This document shows positions 7,832-16,867 of a DNA stretch of 49,413 bases, in pieces. Position 1 is the first letter of the stretch. Each line of letters opens with the position of its first letter. Under the pieces are notes generated by a model. That model did no database searches and had not been told where the DNA came from. It saw only the letters and a list, made by a program, of their open reading frames with translations. The DNA comes from Clostridiales bacterium (GTDB lineage Bacteria > Bacillota > Clostridia > Saccharofermentanales > DTU023), in NCBI GenBank assembly GCA_004556925.1, contig SFFI01000014.1, positions 1-49,413 on the forward strand. The letters run 5' to 3'. Position numbers and translations under genes: made by a program.

Positions 7832-8045
7832 TCAACCAAAATATCCTGCTAAACCGGACCGTCCAGCCTGAAAAGGGTTGGCAAACTCCTGATTTAGCGG
7901 ATTTGCCAACCAAAATCTGCCGCTAAACCGGCCCTGCCGGCCTGAAAAGGGTTGGCAAACCCCTGATTTGGCGGACTTGCCAACTCTTTTTTTGCTGTCT
8001 CGGCATGGTGTTACCCCGAAAAGAGTTGGCAAAGTCTTGCTTTAG
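7832..8045 (-). repeat. 74-bp palindromic repeat array C, three units, minus orientation
   Basis: GGTTGGCAAA occurs at 7876 and 7950, with the variant AGTTGGCAAA at 8024, exactly 74 bases apart. Each is paired with its complement upstream (for example TTGCCAACC at 7913-7921), separated by 20-odd bases. Between palindromes lies a GC-rich segment with CGGCC-type symmetry and the motif GCTAAACCGG. This is the reverse orientation of the family at 26323-26850 and 35491-35735. Confidence 0.85.
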
Positions 8046-8062
8046 ACGATCTGCCCTCCTTA

Positions 8063-8150
8063 AAGCGACCTGCTAGATGCAAACCGCTTGGCACCAGGCT
8101 TTGGCTAGAGCTGGCCCGCCTTAAAGCGACTTGCTAAATGCAAGTCGCTT
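8063..8150. repeat. Pair of related stem-loops, third palindrome family
   Basis: The second copy, AAGCGACTTGC-TAAAT-GCAAGTCGCTT (8124-8150), is a perfect 11-bp stem with a 5-base loop. The first copy at 8063-8089 is similar but imperfect. They are 61 bases apart, and each is preceded by CCTTA. They lie just downstream of the ABC permease stop, but no U-tract follows on the minus strand, so termination is only a possibility. Confidence 0.65.
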
Positions 8151-8199
8151 TAGCAACCGGCTTAGACTAGGGCAATCCGCTTTGGCAGCGGCCCAAGGC

Positions 8200-9402
8200 T
8201 TAGGCCACAACCTGTCCCGCCTTGAAGTGTCGGTGGATTAGGGTCAGGCAGAAGTAGACCAGGCCCATGCCCACCATGATGGCCAGTGACTGGTAGTAGG
8301 GGGCCAGCTTGTTCCCGGCTAGGATGTTATGCATAACCTGGGTTTGATTTTGGACATCCCAGAAGGTGGGAAAGAGGGAGGACATTTTGTGGAAGGGCTC
8401 CCAGAGGAATTCTGCCGGTACAAAGGTGCCGGATGAAAAGGCCAGGAAGAGGCTGACCAGGTTAGACATAAAGCTCACGGCGGAATCCGTGGGGAAAAGA
8501 TGGCAGAGGAAGAGGGTCAGGGAGACTATGGCCAGCATGTGGCAAAAGCTGGACAAGATCATGAGCGGAGTGGCCTCCAGGCTGAGCACATTCCAGCCCA
8601 CCAGGAAAAAGCAAACCACGATCATGAGGAACCAGACCAGGGTAACACTGAGATAGGAGGCAATGAAAAGCTGGACTGTGCGCTGGCCTTCTGAAAAGCC
8701 CGAAACAACATCCCGCCTCCGGGTCAAAGGATTCTCCAGGGATACAATCGCGCGTCCCACAATAAGGAAGCTCACAGCGGTTATAATATAGGTCAAGTAA
8801 GACAGGTAATAGGCCAAGCCTATGAGCTGGTCATTTTCTACTTCACTTGTCTGGCCAGTGTGGGTATACATTTCCACCTCCACTGCCAGGACCTCGTCCA
8901 AGAGTTTTAAGGCCCGCGCCAAGTCTTCGCCCTGAGGGTTTCCGCCGAAGGTTTTCGCTATGCGGTCCCAATTTTGGACATAGGAGACGATCTTCATCTC
9001 GATACTGCTGGCCACCCCTCCGTGGGAGGAGGGATAAGTTATAAGGTCCAGGTATTCCCCATCCTCTTGGAGGCTGTCGGTAAAGCCTGCAGGAATCACC
9101 AGCATATAATCTAAAGCATCGCTATAGAGGGCTTGCTTAATGGTTTCCTTATCTTCCGCCAGCTCCGTCTCGGGCGCTTGAGCATCCTTCAGCAGGTAGG
9201 CCTTGAAGTGTTGGCTCAACTCTGTTTGGTCATGGTCATTCACTTGGATCTTGGGCTCGACTGTGTGCAGGCGGCTGCTGGGCAGGTCTTGTTTGACCGA
9301 GGAGGAGATGAGCAGGAAAATCAGGAGGAAAACTAAGAGGTAGCTGAGAATACCCATTTTGTTATAGCGCAAAATTTTGAAGTAGAGACTAAAGACTTTC
9401 AT
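8200..9402 (-). CDS. ABC-2 type exporter permease (second of pair)
   Basis: 400-residue membrane protein of the ABC-2 (NatB/YhaP-like) class. One membrane helix near the N terminus (about 16-34) is followed by a long extracytoplasmic domain (about 35-190) and five or six helices from about 195 to 390, the usual layout of these exporters. AAGGAG lies 8 bases before ATG 9402. The start lies inside the end of the upstream permease gene (14-base overlap), so the two are translationally coupled and probably form a heterodimer driven by the ATPase encoded at 10641-11588. The substrate (drug, antimicrobial peptide, lipid or sodium) cannot be read from the sequence. Confidence 0.8.
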   Translation of the reverse strand: MKVFSLYFKILRYNKMGILSYLLVFLLIFLLISSSVKQDLPSSRLHTVEPKIQVNDHDQTELSQHFKAYLLKDAQAPETELAEDKETIKQALYSDALDYMLVIPAGFTDSLQEDGEYLDLITYPSSHGGVASSIEMKIVSYVQNWDRIAKTFGGNPQGEDLARALKLLDEVLAVEVEMYTHTGQTSEVENDQLIGLAYYLSYLTYIITAVSFLIVGRAIVSLENPLTRRRDVVSGFSEGQRTVQLFIASYLSVTLVWFLMIVVCFFLVGWNVLSLEATPLMILSSFCHMLAIVSLTLFLCHLFPTDSAVSFMSNLVSLFLAFSSGTFVPAEFLWEPFHKMSSLFPTFWDVQNQTQVMHNILAGNKLAPYYQSLAIMVGMGLVYFCLTLIHRHFKAGQVVA

Positions 9403-10648
9403 AAGCGTTTCTCCTTAAGCCAATCAGAGTCAGGATAAAAGTGACCAGGCAGAAGATTGCTAATTTAGCGATTTCCTGCCAATAAAGGGCTACGCCGCCA
9501 CCGCCATTGAGATGGTAGAGGGCCTTGGACATCATACCGACGGGGTTGATCTCTATAAGCCAGGGGGCACTTTTCATAAGGGAGCTGTATATCACTTCGG
9601 ACATCATGCCGGTGGTCATGGCAAAAACAAGGGGAAGGCCAATAGACAGGGCAATCAAGACAGACTGGTTAAAGCCGAAGAAGGCGGCCAGGCAGGCTCC
9701 TGTGAGCATGGCAGCCAGGGTGGTTATCCCCATCCCCAGGAGAACCAAGGCGTGCTGGTTGCCCAGGTTCACGCCCAGCAACTGTACGACCAGGTAGAAA
9801 AGGCAGGTATTCAGCAAGGTCAGGAGGAGATAGGGGACAAAGCTCCCAATAAAGCGTTTGCGCTTGGAATAGGGAGAGACCGTCTGTCTCACCCCCTCCG
9901 GGCTACGATCGGCTTCGGTCATGGTCACCACATAATTGCCCGTGCTGACAGGGAAAAAGGAGAGGTAGGCCACCATGGAAAAGTAGAAGATATTAACCAT
10001 GGGTACAGGCTTCTCCTGCTTGGCGGGATCAAGCTGACGGATGGTCTGCCCTTCTCCCGACTTGAGGCCCTCAGAGATGGCTTGAAAGACAGAAATTCTC
10101 CCCTCCTTGACGGCATCTCCATAGATTTCAAATTGCTTATTGACCTGGCCATAGATTTTCAAAATCTGGTCTAAAACGAGGGGCTGAATTTGGGAAGACC
10201 GGTCCATGACCTCTACCCGGGGGCTTTGGCCTGGCTCGGCTTGGACCAGGGCATAGATCCAGCCATCTTTGAGCCATTGTTCGGCTTCTTCGTAGGAGGA
10301 GGCCTCCCGATAGACCACAAAGGTCTTGTCCGTAACTTTCTGGTCTGGAGCCACCAGGCCCTGATCTGTTAGGTCTGCTTCTACCGCTTCATCCTCCATA
10401 TAGGCAAAGAAATCTCGTAAAGCCAAGGCAGAGGGGGTGGTCTTGTCGGCTTGGTCTTGCACGGTCGCCTGGTTTTTGGGGGCTACAAGGGCTAGCTTTA
10501 ACGTAGGAATTTCCAGGGCATCCGTCGCCAGGTTATGCATGGCCATGACATAAATCAGCATGTAGACGAAGGGAAAGAGGGTGTTCCAAATCAGCTGGTC
10601 ACGGTTGCGGAGGAAAATGCGAAAGTTGTACTTGAATAAGTTAATCAT
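9389..10648 (-). CDS. ABC-2 type exporter permease (first of pair)
   Basis: 419-residue permease related to its downstream neighbour: an N-terminal helix (NTLFPFVYMLIYVMAM), a large external domain of about 200 residues, then six C-terminal helices including VPYLLLTLLNTCLFYLVVQLL. The start is ATG 10648 (MINLFKYNFRIFLRN), with AAGGAG about 10 bases upstream. A longer frame to 10690 exists but has no ribosome site and would run deep into the ATPase gene. The gene overlaps the ATPase stop by 8 bases, making the order ATPase-permease-permease a single operon. Confidence 0.8.
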   Translation of the reverse strand: MINLFKYNFRIFLRNRDQLIWNTLFPFVYMLIYVMAMHNLATDALEIPTLKLALVAPKNQATVQDQADKTTPSALALRDFFAYMEDEAVEADLTDQGLVAPDQKVTDKTFVVYREASSYEEAEQWLKDGWIYALVQAEPGQSPRVEVMDRSSQIQPLVLDQILKIYGQVNKQFEIYGDAVKEGRISVFQAISEGLKSGEGQTIRQLDPAKQEKPVPMVNIFYFSMVAYLSFFPVSTGNYVVTMTEADRSPEGVRQTVSPYSKRKRFIGSFVPYLLLTLLNTCLFYLVVQLLGVNLGNQHALVLLGMGITTLAAMLTGACLAAFFGFNQSVLIALSIGLPLVFAMTTGMMSEVIYSSLMKSAPWLIEINPVGMMSKALYHLNGGGGVALYWQEIAKLAIFCLVTFILTLIGLRRNAYESL

Positions 10649-11588
10649 GGTCCCGCAGCTCCTTACCCGTAATTTCCAAGAAAACGTCATTGAGAGTGGG
10701 CTTTTCGGAACTGACGCTCAAGGGTGTAATATCCCGCTCTTCAAGAATCTCTAGGACATGCATCAGGTTGCTGCTGCCGTGCTTGGTGTTGAGGCTTAAG
10801 AGTCCCTCCTTATAGGAAAGATTAGCCACCATAGGCTGAGCTTCCAGGTACTTGATCAGGTCTTCTGGCAGGTCAAAGGCCTGGATTTCAATGCGCTCGC
10901 CCAGGCTAGAGAGGCCAATGATCTCCTCACTCGTCCCTGACTGGAGAACTTGGCCATGGTCAAGGATGGCCAGGCGGTTGCAGATCATCTCTACTTCCTC
11001 CATGTAATGGGTGGTGTAAACGATGGTCGCGCCTTCAGCGTTAAGGGCTTTGATCCCCTCCAGAATACGGTTGCGGGATTGCGGGTCTACAGCCACCGTA
11101 GGTTCATCCAAAAAGATGAGGCGAGGCTTGTGGGCAATGCCGCAGGCTAGGTTAAGCCGGCGCAGGAGGCCACCAGACAACTTCTTAGGCCGCATTTTGC
11201 GGAAGTCACCCAGTTGGACAAATTCTATGGCTTCTTCCACCAACTGCTTCCGGCGCTGCTTGTCTTGCACGTAGAGGCTGCAATAATAATCAATATTTTC
11301 GTAGACAGATAGTTCTGAATAAACGGTGGGGGTTTGGGGAACCAAACCAATCTCCTGTTTAAGGGCATAGGAGCTGGGCATCATCTTCTGACCAAAGACC
11401 TTAATCTCCCCCTGGTCATATTTGAGTAAGGCCAGGATGCAGTTGATCAGGGTCGTTTTACCAGAGCCGTTGGGTCCTAGCAGGCCAAAGATATCCCCCT
11501 GGGGGATGTTAAGGGAGAGGTGGTTGATGGCCACCAGCTCCTTATAGCGTTTGACGAGATCTATCACTTCAACTTCATAATTTGTCAT
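10641..11588 (-). CDS. ABC exporter ATP-binding protein
   Basis: 315-residue nucleotide-binding subunit that powers the two downstream permeases. It has Walker A GPNGSGKT (39-46), Q-loop Q85 (LVPQTP), signature LSGGLLRR near 138, Walker B LIFLDEPT near 158 and the switch histidine in TTHYMEEVE. The signature has LL where many relatives have MK or QR. The C-terminal 100 residues after the ATPase core are typical of the CcmA/DrrA/NatA exporter group. AAAGGAG precedes ATG 11588. The divergent upstream region (11589-11858) is shared with the histidine kinase gene, suggesting control by that two-component system. Confidence 0.88.
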   Translation of the reverse strand: MTNYEVEVIDLVKRYKELVAINHLSLNIPQGDIFGLLGPNGSGKTTLINCILALLKYDQGEIKVFGQKMMPSSYALKQEIGLVPQTPTVYSELSVYENIDYYCSLYVQDKQRRKQLVEEAIEFVQLGDFRKMRPKKLSGGLLRRLNLACGIAHKPRLIFLDEPTVAVDPQSRNRILEGIKALNAEGATIVYTTHYMEEVEMICNRLAILDHGQVLQSGTSEEIIGLSSLGERIEIQAFDLPEDLIKYLEAQPMVANLSYKEGLLSLNTKHGSSNLMHVLEILEERDITPLSVSSEKPTLNDVFLEITGKELRDHD

Positions 11589-11710
11589 TGCTCTACTCCT
11601 TTAACTGGGAACCCAGGCGTTTAACTACTGGGCCTCTTCCCTATTAACAGCATACGAGCCGACGCGGCACCTGAACATAGAGGCTTGTCATGAAGTGGAT
11701 TGACATTTGT

Positions 11711-11802
11711 CACTTGTAAAATCTTGGCGGAAACTGCGGGGTTTTCTGGCACTTGTAAAATCTTTGCGGAAAATGCGGAGTCTTTCCGGCATCCGTTATA
11801 AT
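11711..11802 (+). promoter_or_regulatory. 39-bp direct repeats and -10 element before the kinase gene
   Basis: CACTTGTAAAATCTT begins at 11711 and again at 11750, each followed by a similar TGCGGA-containing stretch, giving a 39-base direct repeat. A consensus -10 TATAAT lies at 11797-11802 with no good -35 at the right distance, as expected for an activator-dependent promoter. The repeats sit between the divergent ABC operon and the two-component genes, so they are candidate binding sites for the regulator at 12980. The rest of 11589-11858 shows nothing else. Confidence 0.45.
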
Positions 11803-11858
11803 GAAAGCAAGCTTTCTGCTGGCCTTGACCCGGCAGCACACAGAAGGGGGGACCTGCC

Positions 11859-12977
11859 TTGAAGAACGGCCTGGCTTGGTTTATTATCTGCCTACTTTGC
11901 CTACTGACAGCCTGTCTCTTGGCCTATCCTCTTTTCCCGGTGCCCGAGCTGGTAGGCATTATGCTCTTGGGCAGTGTGTCCTTGCTGGTGAGCTTTCAAG
12001 CTTCTCGTTTCCCCCGGTTCGCTTTTTATGGCCAACAAATTTTCCTAGTCGGCCTGATCATTGCTGGCTACTATGACCCAGCCCTCTGGGCTGGCCTCCC
12101 CCTCATCGCCTGTAATTTTAGGCAAGCTCCGGACTATTACAGCCTGGTCCTCACTGCGGTCCTGCCCTTCCTGTACCCCCAGCTCCTCTTGCAGATTATG
12201 GCGGTCTATATGGCCATGATCATCGCCATCTTCCTCGCCCGCTTAAGCGACCATTACCAGGCACTAAAAGCCCAATATTTCCAGACCCTGGATGCCATGA
12301 CCAGTGACAAAATCCGCTTGGAATCTGCCCGGCACAGGATGGCCACCGAAAACGAGCTGGCCCGGGAAAATGCTATTCTGGCCGAACGCAAACGGATTGC
12401 CCGGGAAATCCACGATAATGTCGGCCATCAATTGACCGCGGCCATTTTGCAAACTGCGGCCCTGGAGTTGGCTGCGCAAGGCGAGGCCAAGGCTAATTTA
12501 GGTCAATTAAAGGAAAATCTGGACCAGGCCCTGGAAGAAGTCCGGGCCTCTGTGCATAACCTGCATGCGGAATCCTTGAATATAGACCAGGCCCTCCACA
12601 ATCTCGAACAAAATTACCATTTCTGCCCAGTCTTTCTCAAAGTTGACCTCAGCCAAGAGCCCAATGCCGCTACCCACCATGCGATCTTGGCCATCTGCCG
12701 CGAAGCCTTGGCAAATACCGCCAAGCACTCTAACGCCAGCCGGGTGGATATCAGCTTACGAAATGACCACAAGACCTACCAGCTGCTGATTGTGGACAAC
12801 GGATCCCAACTGTCCGCCCAGCCTAGTCCCCGCCCCGGCGGAGGGATTGGCCTTTATAATATGGAGGATAGAGTGAATCAGTTGGGTGGCCGTATCAATA
12901 TTTCCCAAGAGCGGGGCTTCCGGATTTTGATCCGCCTCCCCCTGGACGGCAATGCCGCCCCCCAAAATGAAGGTTAA
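11859..12977 (+). CDS. NarL-type sensor histidine kinase (DesK/LiaS-like)
   Basis: 372-residue membrane kinase. The first 128 residues form about five hydrophobic segments with almost no extracytoplasmic domain, as in intramembrane-sensing kinases of Bacillota that detect envelope stress. A linker coiled coil (about 130-178) leads to the HisKA_3 phospho-acceptor H185 in RIAREIHDNVGHQL. The ATP-binding domain has the N-box REALANTAKH (281-290), DNG (313-315) and GGGIGL (327-332). The start appears to be TTG 11859, preceded by AAGGGGGG. The partner regulator gene starts 2 bases after the stop. Location between two ABC-2 exporter operons suggests that these are its targets. Confidence 0.85.
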   Translation: MKNGLAWFIICLLCLLTACLLAYPLFPVPELVGIMLLGSVSLLVSFQASRFPRFAFYGQQIFLVGLIIAGYYDPALWAGLPLIACNFRQAPDYYSLVLTAVLPFLYPQLLLQIMAVYMAMIIAIFLARLSDHYQALKAQYFQTLDAMTSDKIRLESARHRMATENELARENAILAERKRIAREIHDNVGHQLTAAILQTAALELAAQGEAKANLGQLKENLDQALEEVRASVHNLHAESLNIDQALHNLEQNYHFCPVFLKVDLSQEPNAATHHAILAICREALANTAKHSNASRVDISLRNDHKTYQLLIVDNGSQLSAQPSPRPGGGIGLYNMEDRVNQLGGRINISQERGFRILIRLPLDGNAAPQNEG

Positions 12978-12979
12978 AC

Positions 12980-13657
12980 ATGCGCATAATCCTAGTTGAT
13001 GACGATCCTATTGTTTGCCAGAGCTTACAAACCATCATAGAACTTTCCGCCCGCCAAGAGGGGCTGAAGGATGTCCGGGTGGTCGCCAGCGGACGAAGTG
13101 GCGAAGACGCTATCGCCTTATACCGACAGGAAAAGCCCGATATCCTCTTGTTAGATATCCAAATGTCCGGCCTGGACGGGCTCAGCGCGGCCAAGGCCAT
13201 CTTGCAGGAAGACCCCTCAGCCCGCATCCTCTTCCTCACGACTTTTCTGGATGAGGCCTATATCTTAGAAGCCCTGCGTTTGGGAGCCAAGGGTTATCTC
13301 ATGAAATCTGCCGCCAGTCATATCCTGCCCGCCCTCCTAGCGGTAACCGCGGGACAAAGGGTCTACGGGGATGAAATTGTTGACCAGCTCCCCCGCATCC
13401 TGGCCGCCGACCCTGGCCGCCTAGACCCGCCCGATGAAGAGGCCGCCCGGCAGGCCTCCAGCTTTGCCAGCCTCAGCGACAGCGAGTGGCGCTTGGTGAA
13501 GTTGGTCGCCCAAGGACAAAACAACCGGGAGCTTGCCCAGAACCTCCATTTCTCAGAAGGCACGGTACGCAATTATCTCTCACAAATTTTGGAAAAGTTG
13601 GCCCTCCGGGACCGGACCCAGCTGGCCGTTCAATACTACAAAGAGGGCTTTCACTAG
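12980..13657 (+). CDS. NarL/LuxR-family response regulator
   Basis: 225-residue regulator. The receiver domain has the acidic pocket DDD (7-9), phospho-acceptor D59 (LLLDIQMSG), T87 and K109. A linker rich in Asp and Pro leads to a LuxR-type helix-turn-helix (about 163-220) with LSDSEWRLVKLVAQGQNNRELA and the recognition segment SEGTVRNYLSQIL. It is phosphorylated by the kinase encoded directly upstream. Its likely DNA targets are the 39-base repeats at 11711-11788 and perhaps a site near 16703 upstream of the second exporter. The gene converges with the exporter permease gene ending at 13747. Confidence 0.9.
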   Translation: MRIILVDDDPIVCQSLQTIIELSARQEGLKDVRVVASGRSGEDAIALYRQEKPDILLLDIQMSGLDGLSAAKAILQEDPSARILFLTTFLDEAYILEALRLGAKGYLMKSAASHILPALLAVTAGQRVYGDEIVDQLPRILAADPGRLDPPDEEAARQASSFASLSDSEWRLVKLVAQGQNNRELAQNLHFSEGTVRNYLSQILEKLALRDRTQLAVQYYKEGFH

Positions 13658-13746
13658 GTCTTTGCGTTAGTTGCCGGCCAAGGGATAATTAGCCAGATCC
13701 TGAGCCCCAGGGCTAAGCCCTCAGACCGCCATTACTTTCCTCCGCC

Positions 13747-14889
13747 CTAAATGCGCGATTGCCTCCGGCCTTGCTCCCGCACAGCCAGGAGGCCGGTTAG
13801 GGTCAAGACCAGGCAAATGAGGGCGATCAGGGAGTGAGGGAGGTCCGTCTCCAAACCTGATAGGGCCGCCATGGCCCAGCCCAGCGGGGTAAATTGTCCA
13901 AACTTGATCATGGTATTCCCCGGCAAGGGGAAGAGAATACCTCCGAAGAGGGCCAGCAGGAAGATTAAGAAAAGCCCACAAAAGAGTCGGGTATCCTTAG
14001 GCATCAGGAGGAGCCAGAAGGCCAGGGTCATGACACAAAGTAGGTAAACTGCCAGGGTAAGCAGACTGGCCGGCATGATCGGCCGCCCAGAGGCCCCGGC
14101 CATGGCAAGGCTGTAAACCAGAATCTGCAGAAAGCCCGACAGATAATGGACCACATAGATAGCTGTAAAATCTGCCCAGAAGGCCCCAGGCACGGCAAGC
14201 AGGCGGCGGATGGGACGTTCCAGCAGGGAGGTCTGGCTAACCGCGGCTACAGCCAGATAGAGTAAAAGTAGAGAATAATCGCCAACGAGCACGGTCTGGC
14301 GGGGCTGGTCGATACGATTTTCAAACGCCACCGGATCTTGTGCCAAACCATTTTCGTACTCGGCCATCCGGTCATAGTATTGGGCCCGTATTGCTTCGGG
14401 GTCTTGACCCTGCTTGACGGCTAAATCCGCAAGTTCATCGGCAAACTCGCGCACCAACTGTTCACTATCCCCGTAGGCAGTAATGGTCATCATGAGGCTG
14501 AGTTGCATGAGGGAGGATTGTTCCTGTTCTACCTCTACATAGCGTACCCTGTTGTTGCCGGCCAAGTAGTCCTTGAGTTCAGGCTTAATGGTAATAATGG
14601 CATCAATCTCACCATACTTGAGCCATTGCTGAGCGCTTGCGTGGTCTGTCAGCAGGACATCCCAATGGTTGTCCCGGAAATAGTCAATCATAGCGGCGCT
14701 GTCTGCGTCCTCCAGCTGGTCCACAATGGCCACACGCACGTCACGGGTCAGATTGGCTCGGTTGCCCAGGCCTGCTATGAGGCCCAGGGAGGCGGGCGCC
14801 AGCAAGATAAAAATCAGGAAATAGGCTGGCTTCATATAACTTTTAAGGGTCAGCCAAAGCAGGAGGCCGTAGCGCTGAATGTGTCTCAT
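13747..14889 (-). CDS. ABC-2 type exporter permease (distal gene of second exporter)
   Basis: 380-residue permease. One N-terminal helix (AYFLIFILLAPASLGLIAGL) and an external domain (about 45-205) precede six C-terminal helices. The start ATG 14889 overlaps the upstream stop as ATGA, giving tight translational coupling. This exporter has the same ATPase-permease-permease architecture as the one at 8200-11588, but the proteins are only distantly similar, so it is not a recent duplication. It is probably the second efflux system controlled by the kinase/regulator pair, which it faces convergently. Confidence 0.78.
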   Translation of the reverse strand: MRHIQRYGLLLWLTLKSYMKPAYFLIFILLAPASLGLIAGLGNRANLTRDVRVAIVDQLEDADSAAMIDYFRDNHWDVLLTDHASAQQWLKYGEIDAIITIKPELKDYLAGNNRVRYVEVEQEQSSLMQLSLMMTITAYGDSEQLVREFADELADLAVKQGQDPEAIRAQYYDRMAEYENGLAQDPVAFENRIDQPRQTVLVGDYSLLLLYLAVAAVSQTSLLERPIRRLLAVPGAFWADFTAIYVVHYLSGFLQILVYSLAMAGASGRPIMPASLLTLAVYLLCVMTLAFWLLLMPKDTRLFCGLFLIFLLALFGGILFPLPGNTMIKFGQFTPLGWAMAALSGLETDLPHSLIALICLVLTLTGLLAVREQGRRQSRI

Positions 14890-16076
14890 AGGAGGTTCCT
14901 CTTACTTTTTCTGGCCTCCGCACCAGCCAGGCAGGCCAGGGAGAGCCCCGTTAAGGCCGTCAGCTGCCCCAGGGCATGCCCGGCGGAATCCTGGGCAAAA
15001 TGCATAAACAAGCTAGAATGGGCGGGAGCTGTTAAAACGGCCTGGGCCACGATCCTTACCCCTCGCGGCAGGAGATCATTAGGGTAAATGACACCGCCCA
15101 GCAAGAGGAGGGCAAAAATCAACCAGTAGCCCACATAGAGGCTGCCCTTGCCCAGTCTGGGCCAGAGGCTATGCAGGGTGAGTAAGAGGGCCCCCGTCCC
15201 CCCATAAAGCAGAAAAATAACCAGGACAAGCTCCGGGGTCAAGGTAAAAGCAAAACCCAGGCCAGCCATTACAGCTACGGGAATACTAGATAAAATCAGG
15301 AAAGGCAGGCCGCAGATCAAATGGGCAAGCAGCAATTCCGCTCGGCTAATACCCAAAGAGAGAAAGCGGGCACAAAGGCCATTGTCCTCGTCTCTTATGG
15401 TAAAAATCAGGGGAAGAAAGGCCGCAAAGGTCGCCAGGATCACAAAGAAGGAGGCTATGATGTGGGCCTCCATATTAAAACGCGGATGGTCCGTATGGGT
15501 ATCTTCCTCTGTGCCTTCAAAAATCCTGCTGACCATCTGCATGGTCCGTTGGGTGAAGTGGGCAGAAAGTAGGGTCGGCGAGAGAAAGAAGGGTTCGGCC
15601 AAATCATAATAGGCATAGTAAGAGGCCGAGTTCCGGATAATGGTCTTGTTCACGGCATCAAAAAACCGGGCCATGATCTCGCTTTCAACCTTGAGCTGGG
15701 GGCTGAGGACAATCTGGACCTGTTCTCTTTTGGCAATATTCCCCACGGTGGCAAAAAAGTCGGGCGGGAATTTGACCAGGATAACCACCTCTCCCTCGCG
15801 CAAATGTTCTGCGGCTGTCGCCGGGTCATCCACGTAGACCTTGCCCACCAGGGGGTGGTTCTGCAGCTCCTCTACCGTGTAGTCCAATAAGGGATGGCTT
15901 TCTTCGGTCATCAGGGACATATCCGCTTGGAGCAAGCTGGTCTGGCTGTCTTGATTCAAAAATAAGGCAGACAAGGGTAGGACCAAGGCAAAGATCAGGA
16001 GGAGGAGGACAAACTGCCTGGAACTGGGGGCCATGACCAGGCGCCATTCTGCGGCTATTAAGCGGAGAAAGGACAC
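14886..16076 (-). CDS. ABC-2 type exporter permease (middle gene of second exporter)
   Basis: 396-residue permease with a GTG start at 16076 preceded by GGAGGGAGG. It overlaps the ATPase gene by 19 bases and the next permease by 4. An N-terminal helix (FVLLLLIFALVLPLSALFL) is followed by an external domain (about 38-215) and a C-terminal six-helix domain. The external domain includes a segment (VILVKFPPDFFATVGN) resembling the conserved region of YhgE/ABC-2 extracytoplasmic domains. The substrate is unknown. Confidence 0.78.
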   Translation of the reverse strand: MSFLRLIAAEWRLVMAPSSRQFVLLLLIFALVLPLSALFLNQDSQTSLLQADMSLMTEESHPLLDYTVEELQNHPLVGKVYVDDPATAAEHLREGEVVILVKFPPDFFATVGNIAKREQVQIVLSPQLKVESEIMARFFDAVNKTIIRNSASYYAYYDLAEPFFLSPTLLSAHFTQRTMQMVSRIFEGTEEDTHTDHPRFNMEAHIIASFFVILATFAAFLPLIFTIRDEDNGLCARFLSLGISRAELLLAHLICGLPFLILSSIPVAVMAGLGFAFTLTPELVLVIFLLYGGTGALLLTLHSLWPRLGKGSLYVGYWLIFALLLLGGVIYPNDLLPRGVRIVAQAVLTAPAHSSLFMHFAQDSAGHALGQLTALTGLSLACLAGAEARKSKRNLL

Positions 16077-16702
16077 AGGACGCCTCCCTCCAAGACTAAG
16101 GCCCTAGGGGCCAAGGCTTCATTGCCCCTTAGGTCATGGGTCGCCCGCACCACAATCGCACCCTGGTCTTTCATATGCAAAATAGCTTGATCAATTTGCC
16201 TGCGGCTTTCATCGTCCAGGCCCACCAGCGGCTCATCCAGCAGGAGGAGCTTGGGATGGCCAAGGAGGCCGCAAGCCAGGTGGACCCGCCGCTGCATACC
16301 ACCGGATAGCTCCTTAATAGGCTGGTCCCAAAAATCCCGCAAGCCACAGATATCTGCAGCCTCCTCCACCGCATGCGCTAAATCTTGGCCCATTAGATAC
16401 TTAAAGCTAGCCCATTGGCGGAGGTTGTCCCGGCCCGACAGGTGCATGGTTAGGGCAATTTCCTGGGAAACATAGCCCACAGACTTGAGGTAGACCCGGC
16501 GTTTGCTTAAGGGAACACCATTCAGTTCTACCTGGCCTTGGGAGGGGCGGACAATTCCCGCTAAAGTGAGGATGAGGGTAGACTTGCCGGCACCATTTTG
16601 CCCCAGGAGGTCGATCATCTCTCCCGCTTCTGCCTGAAAAGAAACGCCTTTAAGCACCTGGTGGGACCCGTAAGCCGCATGGATATTCTCTACAATCAAC
16701 AT
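16058..16702 (-). CDS. ABC exporter ATP-binding protein (second exporter)
   Basis: 214-residue compact nucleotide-binding subunit: Walker A GQNGAGKS (34-41), Q-loop in YVSQEIAL, signature LSGGMQRR near 132, Walker B LLLLDEPL near 153 and switch histidine in ATHDLRG. It lacks the C-terminal extension of the first exporter's ATPase and is about the minimum size for the family. AAGGA precedes ATG 16702. It heads the three-gene operon 16702 to 13747. Confidence 0.87.
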   Translation of the reverse strand: MLIVENIHAAYGSHQVLKGVSFQAEAGEMIDLLGQNGAGKSTLILTLAGIVRPSQGQVELNGVPLSKRRVYLKSVGYVSQEIALTMHLSGRDNLRQWASFKYLMGQDLAHAVEEAADICGLRDFWDQPIKELSGGMQRRVHLACGLLGHPKLLLLDEPLVGLDDESRRQIDQAILHMKDQGAIVVRATHDLRGNEALAPRALVLEGGVLCPFSA

Positions 16703-16790
16703 ATGATTTTCCTTGCTATTTGTCTGCTTCGCTATTTGCCTGCTTCTAGCATGCTTTTTTCAAGATTAGCACTTATCCCCAATCAATAGT

Positions 16791-16822
16791 AAAGAAAAGC
16801 AGGTGCCGTAGCCGGCACCTGC
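16791..16822 (-). terminator. Rho-independent terminator of oppA
   Basis: On the minus strand GCAGGTGCCG-GCTA-CGGCACCTGC forms a perfect 10-bp GC-rich stem followed directly by TTTTCTTT. It lies 46 bases past the oppA stop, ending the peptide-transport transcript before the exporter operon. Confidence 0.9.
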
Positions 16823-16867
16823 TCTGAGGCTTAACTTATGTCTAGCCTTCTAGTCTGGGGCTTAATC

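Noticed and set aside
9512..10174. Plus-strand frame of 220 codons inside the permease gene
   Set aside because: Antisense to a well-supported ABC permease, with composition (His, Gly and Gln-rich) typical of shadow frames.
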